DNA from: Arcticibacter svalbardensis MN12-7
GTDB taxonomy: Bacteria; Bacteroidota; Bacteroidia; Sphingobacteriales; Sphingobacteriaceae
Direction: 5' to 3'
DNA length: 32,572 nt
Assembly (NCBI RefSeq): GCF_000403135.1
Contig: NZ_AQPN01000009.1
Coordinates: 1-32,572, forward strand
Below the pieces are notes generated by a model. It did not search any database, was not told the origin of the DNA, and saw only the letters and a program-made list of their open reading frames with translations. This document shows, one piece after another, positions 1 through 7,333 of this stretch; position 1 is the stretch's first letter, and each line of letters opens with the position of its first letter. A program made the translations under genes and the position numbers.

Positions 1-2643
1 AATTTTATTTCGCGCATAGGTAAATGTTCCACGCATGCCAACTTTAACTGGACCAATATTTAGATGTCCCTCAACACTACCATCAATACCTTTGTTATTT
101 ACCTTGCCATAGTTTTCCCAAGGAAATTGTTGGAATCCGGCTGATGTAGGGATAGTCTTTCTTTGCAAAAGAATATTGCTTCGGGTGTTGTCAAAATAAT
201 CGGCAACAATATCCAGTTTGTTATTAAAAAGTCCAATATCAATACCAAAATTCTTTTTGTCCTCGATTTCCCAGCTAAGATTATTGTTTCCGAACTGACC
301 TTCAACGATGCCTGCACCTGCGTAATTCGATCCTCCACCTGATGTAATTCCCTGGTTGAATCCTGTAGCGGCCGTGTTGTAAGTTGACCGGTACAAAAAC
401 CTTGATGTTCCCGTAGCGTCATTTCCTGTACGTCCAATCGATGCTCTTAGCTTTAAACTTGTAATATATTTTTTGAGTTGTTCAGGATAAAAATTTTCAT
501 TAGAAATATAATATCCAACACCTACGGCAGGAAAGAATCCAAAACGGTGCCCCGCCGCAAAAGCTTCACTTCCCGTATAACCAAAATTACCTTCAATGAA
601 ATAACGATCAGAAAACGAATAGGTTAAACGTCCAACCATACCTTGTTTCCGGAAAGCGAGTGCCTCATTGTGATATTGTGTTTCTTTCTGATTATACAAG
701 GCCATTCCCGAAACGGTATGCTTACCAAAAATCCTGCTATAATTTAAAGAACCTTCAATATAAACTTTATTATTGGCGGAATTTGATTCAGAAGGTTCAC
801 CCATATCGGGACTTCCTGATACTGACTGTGCGAAAATAAGTTTTCCGTCTGCATTTCGACCTGTTGCATAAAAGCGACTGGGATTATAAGATCTACTTGA
901 CCCAAAAATGCCACTGTAGTCAAAACTCATCTTACCATTGAATGACAATCCCTTGCTAATCATGTCGAGTTTTTGCTGAATCCCGACATTCGATTGTAAT
1001 GCTGTTCTCCACTCTTTTGTATAGCCCGAATTCATTAACATGTTGTAAGGATTGCGGTTGTTTCCATCCGACTCAATCGGATAAGTTGCCAATGTTCCGT
1101 CACTATATACGCCGGGAAAAATATAAGGAGGCGTGTTAAGCATAAATCTGAATATATTGGTAGGGGAGTTGCCTGGGTCATTCAGCATCACGTACTGCCC
1201 ACTTATGTCGACGTTTAGTATGGTGGTTTTAGTCACGTCAATGTCAATGTTGCTTCGCAGATTGTACCGTTTTAATCCAATATTTGTATCGTACTGTTTG
1301 CCTGGATCGTTTTTAAAAACTCCATCTTCGTTGTAAAAAGCCCCTGAAACAAAATAGCGGGTTTTTTCTGTGCCGCCCCTAAAATTCATCGTATAGCGAT
1401 GGTTAGTGGTATTTTTCTGTAGTAATTCGTCCATCCAGTTAACGTCTGGATATAAATCGGGATCGACATGGTTACGGTAATTCGCGATCTGTTCATCCGT
1501 AAAAGCAGATGAGATCCCATCATTGTTAAGCGCTTCGTTGGCCAGTTCCATATACTGGGCGGAACCGACAAACTTTGGTAAACGGGTAGGTTGCGAAATG
1601 CCCTGTTCTGTTTTGAAAGAGATCACCCCCTTTTTTGCTTGTCCTCGTTTTGTTGTCACTAAAACAACGCCATTTGCACCTTCTGCTCCGTAAACTGCCG
1701 TAGCAGCGGCATCTTTGAGTATAGAAAAACTTTCGATTTCGTCCGGTTCAATATCATTCATTGCTCTTGGAATTCCATCAACCAAAATTAGTGGCGAAGT
1801 ACCTCCTGCAAAGGTGCTGATTCCTCTAATCCAAAAGGTTGCATCGTCATTTCCGGGTTCACCCGAACGTTGTATGCTGATTAATCCAGCAATCTGGCCT
1901 CCCAGGTTATTCGACAGATTTCGTGTAGGTAAACTTAGTTGCTTCGCAGTAATACTACTGATTGCACTAACAACACTCGACTTTTTCTGTTTACCATAAG
2001 CGACAACCACTACATCATTCAATTGCGAATTGTCAATCTCCAGCGAGATATTGATCTCCAGCTGATCAGCAACTGTTGCTTCTTTCCGCTTAAAACCGAT
2101 AAAAGTGTAAACAATCACCTGAGCACGCTCAGCGACCAGTTTGTAGATACCATCCTTATCGGTTACTGTGCCTCTTTGGCTACCCTTAATAGTCACGGAA
2201 ACGCCGGGTAAAGGAAGACCTTTATCATCGGTTACTTTTCCCGTAATATTTAACGGGATCTGCGATTGGCTCGACGGCTTTATTTTCTCATTGATTACGA
2301 TGGTATTATCCACAATGGTATAATTCAATGGCTGGTTCTTCAGCAAAAGATCCATTGACTCTCGTATTGTTCCATTCTTAATGTTGATACTGATAGCCTG
2401 AGCGTCTTTCAGTAATTTACTTTCGTACCAGAAGATATAACCGCTCTGTTGCTTAAACTTACCTATTGCCTTTTCAATGGAGATATTCTTTTCAGATAAA
2501 TTGATGTTTTGCGCATACGTGCTCGCCGATGCGCTGAGGCCTATAAAAGCTATTAAAACTACCGTTATTTTCATAACCAGAAAAATTTGAACTAATTGTC
2601 TTCGATTAATACGCGGAAGACCCGGAAGCGTATAAAAATTCAT
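1..2643 (-). CDS. SusC-like TonB-dependent receptor with STN domain (3' end outside window)
   Basis: This is an outer-membrane receptor of the SusC/RagA type, importing an unknown oligomeric nutrient with energy from TonB. Translating the minus strand from ATG at 2643 gives about 881 open codons to base 1 without a stop, so the gene is cut by the window edge rather than broken. The protein has an N-terminal export signal (hydrophobic stretch near residues 24-43, ending ASTYAQ). An STN domain follows at about 50-118, then a carboxypeptidase-regulatory-like domain (about 131-215, ITGKVTDDKGLPLPGVSV) and a plug starting near NDVVVVAYGKQ. Barrel strands fill the rest. A shorter start at 2574 is possible, but the longer leader ending in VMKIT is common in Sphingobacteriaceae SusC proteins. 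The STN domain and the upstream fecI/fecR genes indicate that ligand binding signals to the anti-sigma factor. A SusD partner should lie beyond the left edge. Confidence 0.93.
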   Translation of the reverse strand, partial: MNFYTLPGLPRINRRQLVQIFLVMKITVVLIAFIGLSASASTYAQNINLSEKNISIEKAIGKFKQQSGYIFWYESKLLKDAQAISINIKNGTIRESMDLLLKNQPLNYTIVDNTIVINEKIKPSSQSQIPLNITGKVTDDKGLPLPGVSVTIKGSQRGTVTDKDGIYKLVAERAQVIVYTFIGFKRKEATVADQLEINISLEIDNSQLNDVVVVAYGKQKKSSVVSAISSITAKQLSLPTRNLSNNLGGQIAGLISIQRSGEPGNDDATFWIRGISTFAGGTSPLILVDGIPRAMNDIEPDEIESFSILKDAAATAVYGAEGANGVVLVTTKRGQAKKGVISFKTEQGISQPTRLPKFVGSAQYMELANEALNNDGISSAFTDEQIANYRNHVDPDLYPDVNWMDELLQKNTTNHRYTMNFRGGTEKTRYFVSGAFYNEDGVFKNDPGKQYDTNIGLKRYNLRSNIDIDVTKTTILNVDISGQYVMLNDPGNSPTNIFRFMLNTPPYIFPGVYSDGTLATYPIESDGNNRNPYNMLMNSGYTKEWRTALQSNVGIQQKLDMISKGLSFNGKMSFDYSGIFGSSRSYNPSRFYATGRNADGKLIFAQSVSGSPDMGEPSESNSANNKVYIEGSLNYSRIFGKHTVSGMALYNQKETQYHNEALAFRKQGMVGRLTYSFSDRYFIEGNFGYTGSEAFAAGHRFGFFPAVGVGYYISNENFYPEQLKKYITSLKLRASIGRTGNDATGTSRFLYRSTYNTAATGFNQGITSGGGSNYAGAGIVEGQFGNNNLSWEIEDKKNFGIDIGLFNNKLDIVADYFDNTRSNILLQRKTIPTSAGFQQFPWENYGKVNNKGIDGSVEGHLNIGPVKVGMRGTFTYARNKI

Positions 2644-2727
2644 ATTTTTGTTGTGTTTGGGTTAATTGTATACTATCTGTCATAAGATTTTTTTTTTCGA
2701 TCTGATCGGGAAGGTTAGCCTGACATT

Positions 2728-2760
2728 GCCGGCGGTGTTCGTTGCACTTCCGGCTTTTTT
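2728..2760 (+). terminator. Terminator-like hairpin on the plus strand, opposite the susC leader
   Basis: GCCGG (2728-2732) pairs with CCGGC (2750-2754), and GTG/CAC extends the stem inside a CG/TT internal mismatch. Six T residues follow (2755-2760). The T-run is on the plus strand only, yet no plus-strand gene lies upstream, only the leader and 5' end of the minus-strand susC. It may end an antisense transcript (see findings) or be fortuitous. Confidence 0.45.
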
Positions 2761-2825
2761 ATGGGCTACCTGACGAGTAGTTTATCTTTCCATGTCGCTT
2801 GGTTTAGGGTTGAATATTTATTGAA

Positions 2826-4022
2826 TTATTGTTTGACGATCAATGTGTTTCCTTCGAGGGAATACTGGATATGGTTTAGTTCTAATATTTTAAACAAAGC
2901 AGAAAGGTTTGAGCGCCGGGAGATTGCACCGGTGAATGTCCGGCCCGAATTATTTCCCTGGTATTTTACCTCGATATCATACCACCTGGAAACTTTCCGC
3001 ATAATTGTTTTAAGGTCGGCATCCGTAAACGCAGTTAATCCGTTTTTCCAGGCAATGGCATCTTCAGTATCAGTGCTTACCACTTTGATATCCTGATCAA
3101 CGTGCGCTTGCTCACCAGGCTTAAGTGTTTTACTTTGCCCATCTTTAGCAATCCTAACGGAGCCCTCCAGCAAGGTCGTTATGATCTCCGGTTCGTCCCG
3201 ATAAGCCATAATGTTGAAATGTGTACCTAAAACAGTTACCGTTTGACCGGCAGAAGAAACACGAAAAGGTTTTGACTTGTCTTTGGTCACCTCGAAATAA
3301 ACCTCACCTGTAGTTTTGACATTCCGTTCGTTGCCAGTGAATACAACAGGAAAATGGATGGAGGATAGGGAGTTGAGCCAGGCTTTGGTGCCATCTGGCA
3401 GGATGACCTGATACTGGCCACCTCGAGGGGTTGTTACTGTGTTGAAATTTGCCGCCGCATTATTGAGCAAGGGGCTGCCAGGCAGTGCGTTCACCAGGTA
3501 AGCTACTAAACCGTTTTCTGTCTTATGAACAACGGTACCGCCCTGTTGTGCCAAATTACCATTTTGTGCACTATTTAGGGAGATTTGTCGGCCATTACTC
3601 AATGTAAGCACCGCTTTATTACTACCTGGGCCTAAATCATTTTGGGCAACATGTACAGCGGTGTTTTTTACCGGCTTCAAATTATAATAATAAGCACCGA
3701 GACCCATAAAGATCAACAGGATGGCCGCTGCCGCATATTGGACAAATTGAGATATTTTTTTTCGGACAGGCACCAAAGTTGAATGCTTATTGTAGCGAGC
3801 CTGTTCCGGAAATGATTCTTTTTGCTGCTCTTTGATCTGCCCGATCACAAACTGTGCTGCTTCCCTTGAAGCCCGGTCTATTTCCTCTGCAGGAGGTAAA
3901 GCATAGCCATTGGTTTCAAATTCATTATAACAAGCGTTAATTTGTTTAAGCTCTTCGGCTGTACATAAACCTGCCCGGTATTTTTCGGCAAGTTCCTTCA
4001 GTTTGGTGTGTTGTATCCCCAT
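2826..4022 (-). CDS. FecR-family anti-sigma factor with DUF4974 domain
   Basis: This is an inner-membrane anti-sigma factor that relays the state of the outer-membrane receptor to the cytoplasmic sigma factor. The 398-residue protein has a cytoplasmic N-terminal helical part (about 1-90). One transmembrane helix follows at about 93-113 (YAAAAILLIFMGLGAYYY). The periplasmic FecR domain at about 190-300 carries the hallmark segments TPRGGQYQVILPDGTKAWLN, GEVYFEV and TVLGTHFNIMAY. The C-terminal DUF4974 domain (about 330-398) ends in LEGNTLIVKQ and is the part thought to contact the receptor STN domain. Length and order are standard for Bacteroidota. It lies 92 bp downstream of the sigma gene and upstream of the STN-type susC, all in the same direction, which is the usual sigma/anti-sigma/receptor cassette. 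Confidence 0.95.
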   Translation of the reverse strand: MGIQHTKLKELAEKYRAGLCTAEELKQINACYNEFETNGYALPPAEEIDRASREAAQFVIGQIKEQQKESFPEQARYNKHSTLVPVRKKISQFVQYAAAAILLIFMGLGAYYYNLKPVKNTAVHVAQNDLGPGSNKAVLTLSNGRQISLNSAQNGNLAQQGGTVVHKTENGLVAYLVNALPGSPLLNNAAANFNTVTTPRGGQYQVILPDGTKAWLNSLSSIHFPVVFTGNERNVKTTGEVYFEVTKDKSKPFRVSSAGQTVTVLGTHFNIMAYRDEPEIITTLLEGSVRIAKDGQSKTLKPGEQAHVDQDIKVVSTDTEDAIAWKNGLTAFTDADLKTIMRKVSRWYDIEVKYQGNNSGRTFTGAISRRSNLSALFKILELNHIQYSLEGNTLIVKQ

Positions 4023-4114
4023 TCACCAGTATAATCCTTAAAACGGACAACCAGTACCATGAAATAATTGCAATCAAATTGTTAAATTAATATAAATGAA
4101 ATTGACCGGGACAA

Positions 4115-4705
4115 TTACCATTTAAAAAAGTAGGCAGAAGCTAAGGCAAAAATAAAAGAAAGGTTATCTTCTTTGAGGTAAGCACGCAGGCATTGCAATG
4201 CGGACGTGATATAGTTTTTTACTGTTTGTTCAGAAAGGTCAAGCCTAACAGCGATCTCCTTGATGGAAAGCCCTTCTTTCCTGCTCAGCCAGAATACGTC
4301 CTGAACGGTTACGGACAGTTTTAATAACTCCTGGTCAAATTCCTGTTGCAGGTCTTCAGCCAGTATCGTTTCTTCCACAGGTAAGTGGCTGGGGTCATCC
4401 ATTAGGGAAAGCGAAACTTCCAGAGCCGATCTTTTTTTACGAAAAAGATATTGGTCTACAATTGTATAATGGGCTGCCCTGGACAAATAAGGCAGGAACG
4501 ATTCGGTGATCACGATGGACATCCGGTTATTCCACAAAGACAGATAAATATCCTGTAGCATGTCTTTTGTATCGTCCTCTGAACCCAGTTTTCTATAGAT
4601 CTGAATGTAAAGCTTGCGGCGGTAGCGGTGGACAACAACTGCAAAGGCATCTGCATCATCCTGTTTCATCAAATTGAGCAGTGCATCATCTTTTAAATTT
4701 TCCAC
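4115..4705 (-). CDS. ECF RNA polymerase sigma factor (FecI-like)
   Basis: This is a group IV sigma factor that probably drives the adjacent susC operon when released by the FecR-like protein. The 196-residue protein has region 2 at about 20-90 (including DDTKDMLQDIYLSLW) and region 4 at about 125-175 with the helix-turn-helix LSIKEIAVRLDLSEQTVKNY. It starts with GTG at 4705. A TAATTTTG box lies only 5 bp upstream at 4711-4718, so if that promoter is real the mRNA would have almost no leader. The C-terminus ends in an unusual hydrophobic tail (LSFIFALASAYFFKW), seen in several Bacteroidota ECF factors. The upstream flank soon runs into the mobile-element remnant, so part of the native promoter region may be lost. 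Confidence 0.94.
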   Translation of the reverse strand: MENLKDDALLNLMKQDDADAFAVVVHRYRRKLYIQIYRKLGSEDDTKDMLQDIYLSLWNNRMSIVITESFLPYLSRAAHYTIVDQYLFRKKRSALEVSLSLMDDPSHLPVEETILAEDLQQEFDQELLKLSVTVQDVFWLSRKEGLSIKEIAVRLDLSEQTVKNYITSALQCLRAYLKEDNLSFIFALASAYFFKW

Positions 4706-4710
4706 AATTA

Positions 4711-4718
4711 CAAAATTA
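4711..4718 (-). promoter_or_regulatory. Possible Bacteroidota -7 box for the ECF sigma gene
   Basis: The minus strand reads TAATTTTG, matching TAnnTTTG, the -7 element of the Bacteroidota primary sigma factor. No TTTG -33 element is seen at the expected spacing. The box ends 5 bp before the GTG start, implying a leaderless or near-leaderless message. The match is short and could be chance. Confidence 0.3.
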
Positions 4719-4816
4719 GCGTTCGTATGTTAACTTCTTGTTAATTCCAGATTTATTCTAACCTTACCGGGGACCCTTTTTCCCTCAATCATGCCTCGCA
4801 CCTGAATAGCATCCAC

Positions 4817-5395
4817 AAACTGGAGCACTTCCGGTATTATTCCTACAAGGACAAGGAGGTGCTCGATGGGACCAGGAAACGCGGAGACCGTAAAGAAGGA
4901 TAGCAGATGCACATCCAGATAATTGTCAGCCGTAAAGATGCCACCAACAGGATCAAGCTGAGCCCGATGAATAAATCAAAAGGGAAAAACGAGGAGCATT
5001 CAAAAAAGCTGGGCCAGTTTAACCGTGTTGCCTTTAAACAATCCGGGGAAAACCTTTTTGATACTTTCTTTCAGTTTGATCGCGGGCTGAAAGATACCAT
5101 GGCCTATGCCAATATTGGAAAGAACGGGAACTTAAATCAGCGGCAACAGCTGGATATACTAGAGGCGGCGGCTGAAGGAAATCCAGAAAGTAAAGTACTG
5201 GCAAATGAACTATCCAGGGATGTGGCCATTGGGTTATTTAACTCTGTACAGGATCTGCTCCTTAGTGTTGGTCACACAGCAGGAGCTTTTCTGGAGATTC
5301 TCCTGGATACGCCTTTTGATTCCTCCATTGGATCTGATCCGAATGGAGAAGAGAAGAAAAGAAAAAAAAGAGTAAAGGTAAAAATTATGGATTAA
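4817..5395 (+). pseudogene. Remnant of a Bacteroidota mobilisation relaxase (DUF5712-like), 5' truncated with in-frame stop
   Basis: The open part is 162 codons from ATG 4907 and contains MHIQIIVSRKD, KLSPMNKSKGKNEEHSKKLG and FNRVAFKQSGE, then a basic C-terminus. I recognise these from memory as the C-terminal half of DUF5712-type relaxases of Bacteroidota mobilisable and conjugative elements. The same frame continues upstream from about 4817 (KLEHFRYYSYKDKEVLDGTR, then RGDRKEG). It is interrupted by TAG at 4901-4903 where the family, as I remember it, has Glu. The nicking domain with its catalytic Tyr and His triad is missing; upstream of about 4817 the family similarity stops. It is therefore a decayed fragment, not a working relaxase. 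It points to past insertion of a mobile element between the sigma gene and the hip operon. The family assignment needs a profile search. Confidence 0.72.
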
Positions 5396-5636
5396 GACGA
5401 TAAATAGGAAGTACCAGATAAGTTTAACTTGGATTCTTAGGACTTTATGCAGTTCGCTGGGAAAATTTGCATGTCATGATGATTGGAATAATCATGGAGA
5501 AAACTTATAATCTGAAAAATTTGCAATTTAGCTCATTATTAGCAGGAAAAATTTGTTTGTTTAGATAACATGGACAAGAACATACCGCTCCATCTTCAAG
5601 AGATCAGCCGAACCCATAATGTGAAAAAGCGGCTTG
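5396..5636. other. Junction stretch between relaxase remnant and hip operon
   Basis: This is an AT-rich 241-bp stretch with no convincing gene. A plus-strand reading frame opens at ATG 5570 and gives about 22 non-hip codons (MDKNIPLHLQEISRTHNVKK) before running antisense into the 3' end of hipT. It could be the beheaded start of another element gene, or chance. The motif AAAATTTG recurs three times (near 5463, 5517 and 5548). No terminator for either neighbour is obvious. Confidence 0.4.
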
Positions 5637-6560
5637 TTAATGAAACAACAGTTGCTTATTATTCCAAATTTCCAGATATCGTTCCTTTTTTTCGGGACTT
5701 AGGAAAGATGCTGCAATTAAGTTACCGACTTCCTTATTACCGGAGGCAAATTTATTATATGTATTCCTAACCGCCATTTCAGGTATATTCATACTTCTTG
5801 CCAGCACATCAAAATCAGATAATCTAATCCTTTTCTTTTTGCCGTTTATTGTCAGGGCCAGTTCTTCATCATCTTGCGGATTTACCAGATTCACATTGAT
5901 CAGGTCATAGGCAGGACTTAGACCTACGCCTTCGTCCGTGTATAGCACAGAAAAGTTTTTCAGGTGCATATCATTGTTCCCTGTTAAAAAAGAAAATAAC
6001 ACCAATTCAAAATAAGTCAGCGCATCAAAACCAGTTTGAGTGCAGTATTTCAGGATAAGCTTGCCGATCTTTTCATAAGATCCCTTGTATTTATTTTCTG
6101 TTAAAAATTCAGAAAGCTGGCAGAAATCTTCCATGTGAACTTTATGGCCTTTCACCCGGTCAAACCGCCTGGCAAGATAAACTAAACTGCCGTCTGATGC
6201 TTTTATTAGAGTGTGATCACAAGTTGGCATCTTAAACAGGCTCGCCAAATGCATCGTCAAATCTTCTGATTGCGGCATTTCCGGAAAATCAGGATGCTGA
6301 GGTTTAAGTATATATTCTCCCCAAAGTCCTACTATCGTCAGACGGTTCCTTTCCTTGGTCTTTTCCAACGTAACAGAAAGTTTGGGCTGAACTCCGGTCA
6401 CAGCAATCCTTTCGTTGATGGTTTGGTCAGCCAACGTTTTCAAAAATTTATCATTCAATTCCAGCTCAGGTACTTTAGCCGTACCAAAAAAACGCCTTGA
6501 ACACTTTTCATGATAAGACGACATACCTGCATCCTGATAACAAAACCAACAATTTGCCAT
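5637..6560 (-). CDS. hipT: HipT-type kinase toxin (HipA C-terminal domain) with N-terminal zinc-knuckle
   Basis: This is a Ser/Thr kinase of the HipA family; characterised relatives phosphorylate aminoacyl-tRNA synthetases. At 307 residues it lacks the N-subdomain 1 of full-length HipA, which is encoded separately just upstream. Kinase landmarks are a P-loop-like AVTGVQPKLS (residues 53-62), RRFDR (131-135), the catalytic GNNDMHLKN (Asp197, Asn202) and a metal-binding SPAYDL (Asp219). All catalytic residues are present. The phosphoacceptor motif, SIS in E. coli HipT, reads AVT here, leaving Thr55 as the only candidate. The first 20 residues contain C-x2-C-x9-H-x2-C (Cys4, Cys7, His17, Cys20), probably a zinc knuckle. 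It starts 3 bp after the hipS stop, so the two are translationally linked. The target is unknown. Confidence 0.9.
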   Translation of the reverse strand: MANCWFCYQDAGMSSYHEKCSRRFFGTAKVPELELNDKFLKTLADQTINERIAVTGVQPKLSVTLEKTKERNRLTIVGLWGEYILKPQHPDFPEMPQSEDLTMHLASLFKMPTCDHTLIKASDGSLVYLARRFDRVKGHKVHMEDFCQLSEFLTENKYKGSYEKIGKLILKYCTQTGFDALTYFELVLFSFLTGNNDMHLKNFSVLYTDEGVGLSPAYDLINVNLVNPQDDEELALTINGKKKRIRLSDFDVLARSMNIPEMAVRNTYNKFASGNKEVGNLIAASFLSPEKKERYLEIWNNKQLLFH

Positions 6561-6563
6561 AGC

Positions 6564-6887
6564 TTAATCTGTTTCGGGAATTACCGTCACAGCTCCAATT
6601 GCATCCCTGCATGTTAAAAGTAGTAATTCAAACCGGTCATTGCTTTTTACCTTCCAGTGCGTTGTAGCTAAATCCAACAGCCAGCCTTCCGGTATTAAGC
6701 CATCAAAAAAAGCAAAAAGCACTTTACTTTCGTATTTCTGGGCTGAAAGGGGAAGCGTTAAGCTTACAGGCTTCGCGTTTTTATTTTCTAAGTAACCGGT
6801 CTGGTAACTAAATTCGTAACCCCCCTCAGTTTCCGCAAGCACACCAGCCAGCATGTCCTGAAAATAAATCAAACCTTTCTTACTCAT
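6564..6887 (-). CDS. hipS: HipS-type antitoxin (stand-alone HipA N-terminal subdomain)
   Basis: This 107-residue protein corresponds to the N-subdomain 1 of HipA. It contains the family signature LFAFFDGLIPEGWLL (about residues 57-71), the earlier strand pair PVSLTLPL, and the terminal RDAIGAVTV segment. In full-length HipA this subdomain is fused to the kinase; in HipBST systems it is a separate protein that neutralises the kinase. The ATG at 6887 lies within the end of hipB, with an 8-bp overlap, and the gene ends 3 bp before hipT. That places B, S and T in the order known from enteropathogenic E. coli HipBST. Its role as the actual antitoxin here is inferred from that organisation. Confidence 0.87.
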   Translation of the reverse strand: MSKKGLIYFQDMLAGVLAETEGGYEFSYQTGYLENKNAKPVSLTLPLSAQKYESKVLFAFFDGLIPEGWLLDLATTHWKVKSNDRFELLLLTCRDAIGAVTVIPETD

Positions 6888-7083
6888 CTTCCTTTACTTT
6901 TGATACCACTCCGAGTTCTGCACCAAATAACATCAATACCTGATTCACTTTATCCATCCGCAATGTTGGTTTTCCCTGTTCCATCTCACGAACAACCCTA
7001 AGTCCTACACCTGCTTTCAATGCCAGGTCTTCCTGTGTAAGATTTAATAATTTCCTTTTTTTCTTTAAATATTCCGACAACAT
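6880..7083 (-). CDS. hipB: HipB-type XRE-family antitoxin/repressor
   Basis: This is a small helix-turn-helix DNA-binding protein that should repress its own operon and, in classical systems, bind the kinase. From ATG 7083 it is 67 residues: LSEYLKKKRKLLNLTQEDLA, then KAGVGLRVVREMEQGKPTLR, a typical XRE fold, followed by MDKVNQVLMLFGAEL. The frame also opens at a TTG at 7107, but that codon lies inside the TATATTTG promoter box and the extra residues would be encoded by the first operator, so ATG 7083 is preferred. The stop codon overlaps the hipS start. Three palindromes upstream are the likely binding sites. Confidence 0.9.
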   Translation of the reverse strand: MLSEYLKKKRKLLNLTQEDLALKAGVGLRVVREMEQGKPTLRMDKVNQVLMLFGAELGVVSKVKEDE

Positions 7084-7090
7084 ATATATA

Positions 7091-7184
7091 TACCCGATAG
7101 GGTACAAATATAGAATAAATACTAAAATTATACCCTATAGGGATTATAATAATCATTTTCTAAAGAAATATACCCTATCGGGAT
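7091..7184. promoter_or_regulatory. Three palindromic operators of the hip operon, 40-bp periodic
   Basis: Three sites share the pattern TACCC-(T/G)AT(A/C)-GGG(T/A): O1 7091-7104 TACCCGATAGGGTA, O2 7131-7144 TACCCTATAGGGAT, O3 7171-7184 TACCCTATCGGGAT. Their starts are exactly 40 bp apart. O1 covers the expected transcription start of hipB, O2 the -33 region, and O3 lies upstream, an arrangement suited to cooperative autorepression by HipB dimers. The classical HipB operator of E. coli (TATCC-N8-GGATA) has a similar inverted-repeat design. Confidence 0.75.
7105..7112 (-). promoter_or_regulatory. -7 box of the hip operon promoter
   Basis: The minus strand reads TATATTTG, a perfect TAnnTTTG, lying directly between O1 and O2 and 22 bp before the hipB ATG. 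No TTTG -33 box is present at 19-21 bp; that position falls in O2. The placement between operators supports its use and the downstream hipB start. Confidence 0.5.
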
Positions 7185-7333
7185 TATTATTTGGACGTAG
7201 GTATAAAAACCAACCCGTCTTGGTAACGGATGGTACAGATTTCTTCACATGGTTATTAAACCAAGCGCGCTAAGTAACTATCCATCGTTGTAAATGGTAG
7301 CACCTTAATGTTCATTTGTCTTTACTCACAGTC

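Noticed and set aside
1-2643. Suspicion that the first susC is broken, because no closed frame spans it
   Set aside because: Manual translation of the minus strand is open for every codon from 2643 to base 1; it is only cut by the window edge.
5570-5770. 66-codon plus-strand frame
   Set aside because: Two thirds of it is antisense to the 3' end of hipT. The first 22 codons might be a beheaded gene, but nothing identifies it.
7084-7107. TTG start for hipB eight codons upstream
   Set aside because: It overlaps the promoter box and the first operator; ATG 7083 gives a normal XRE start.
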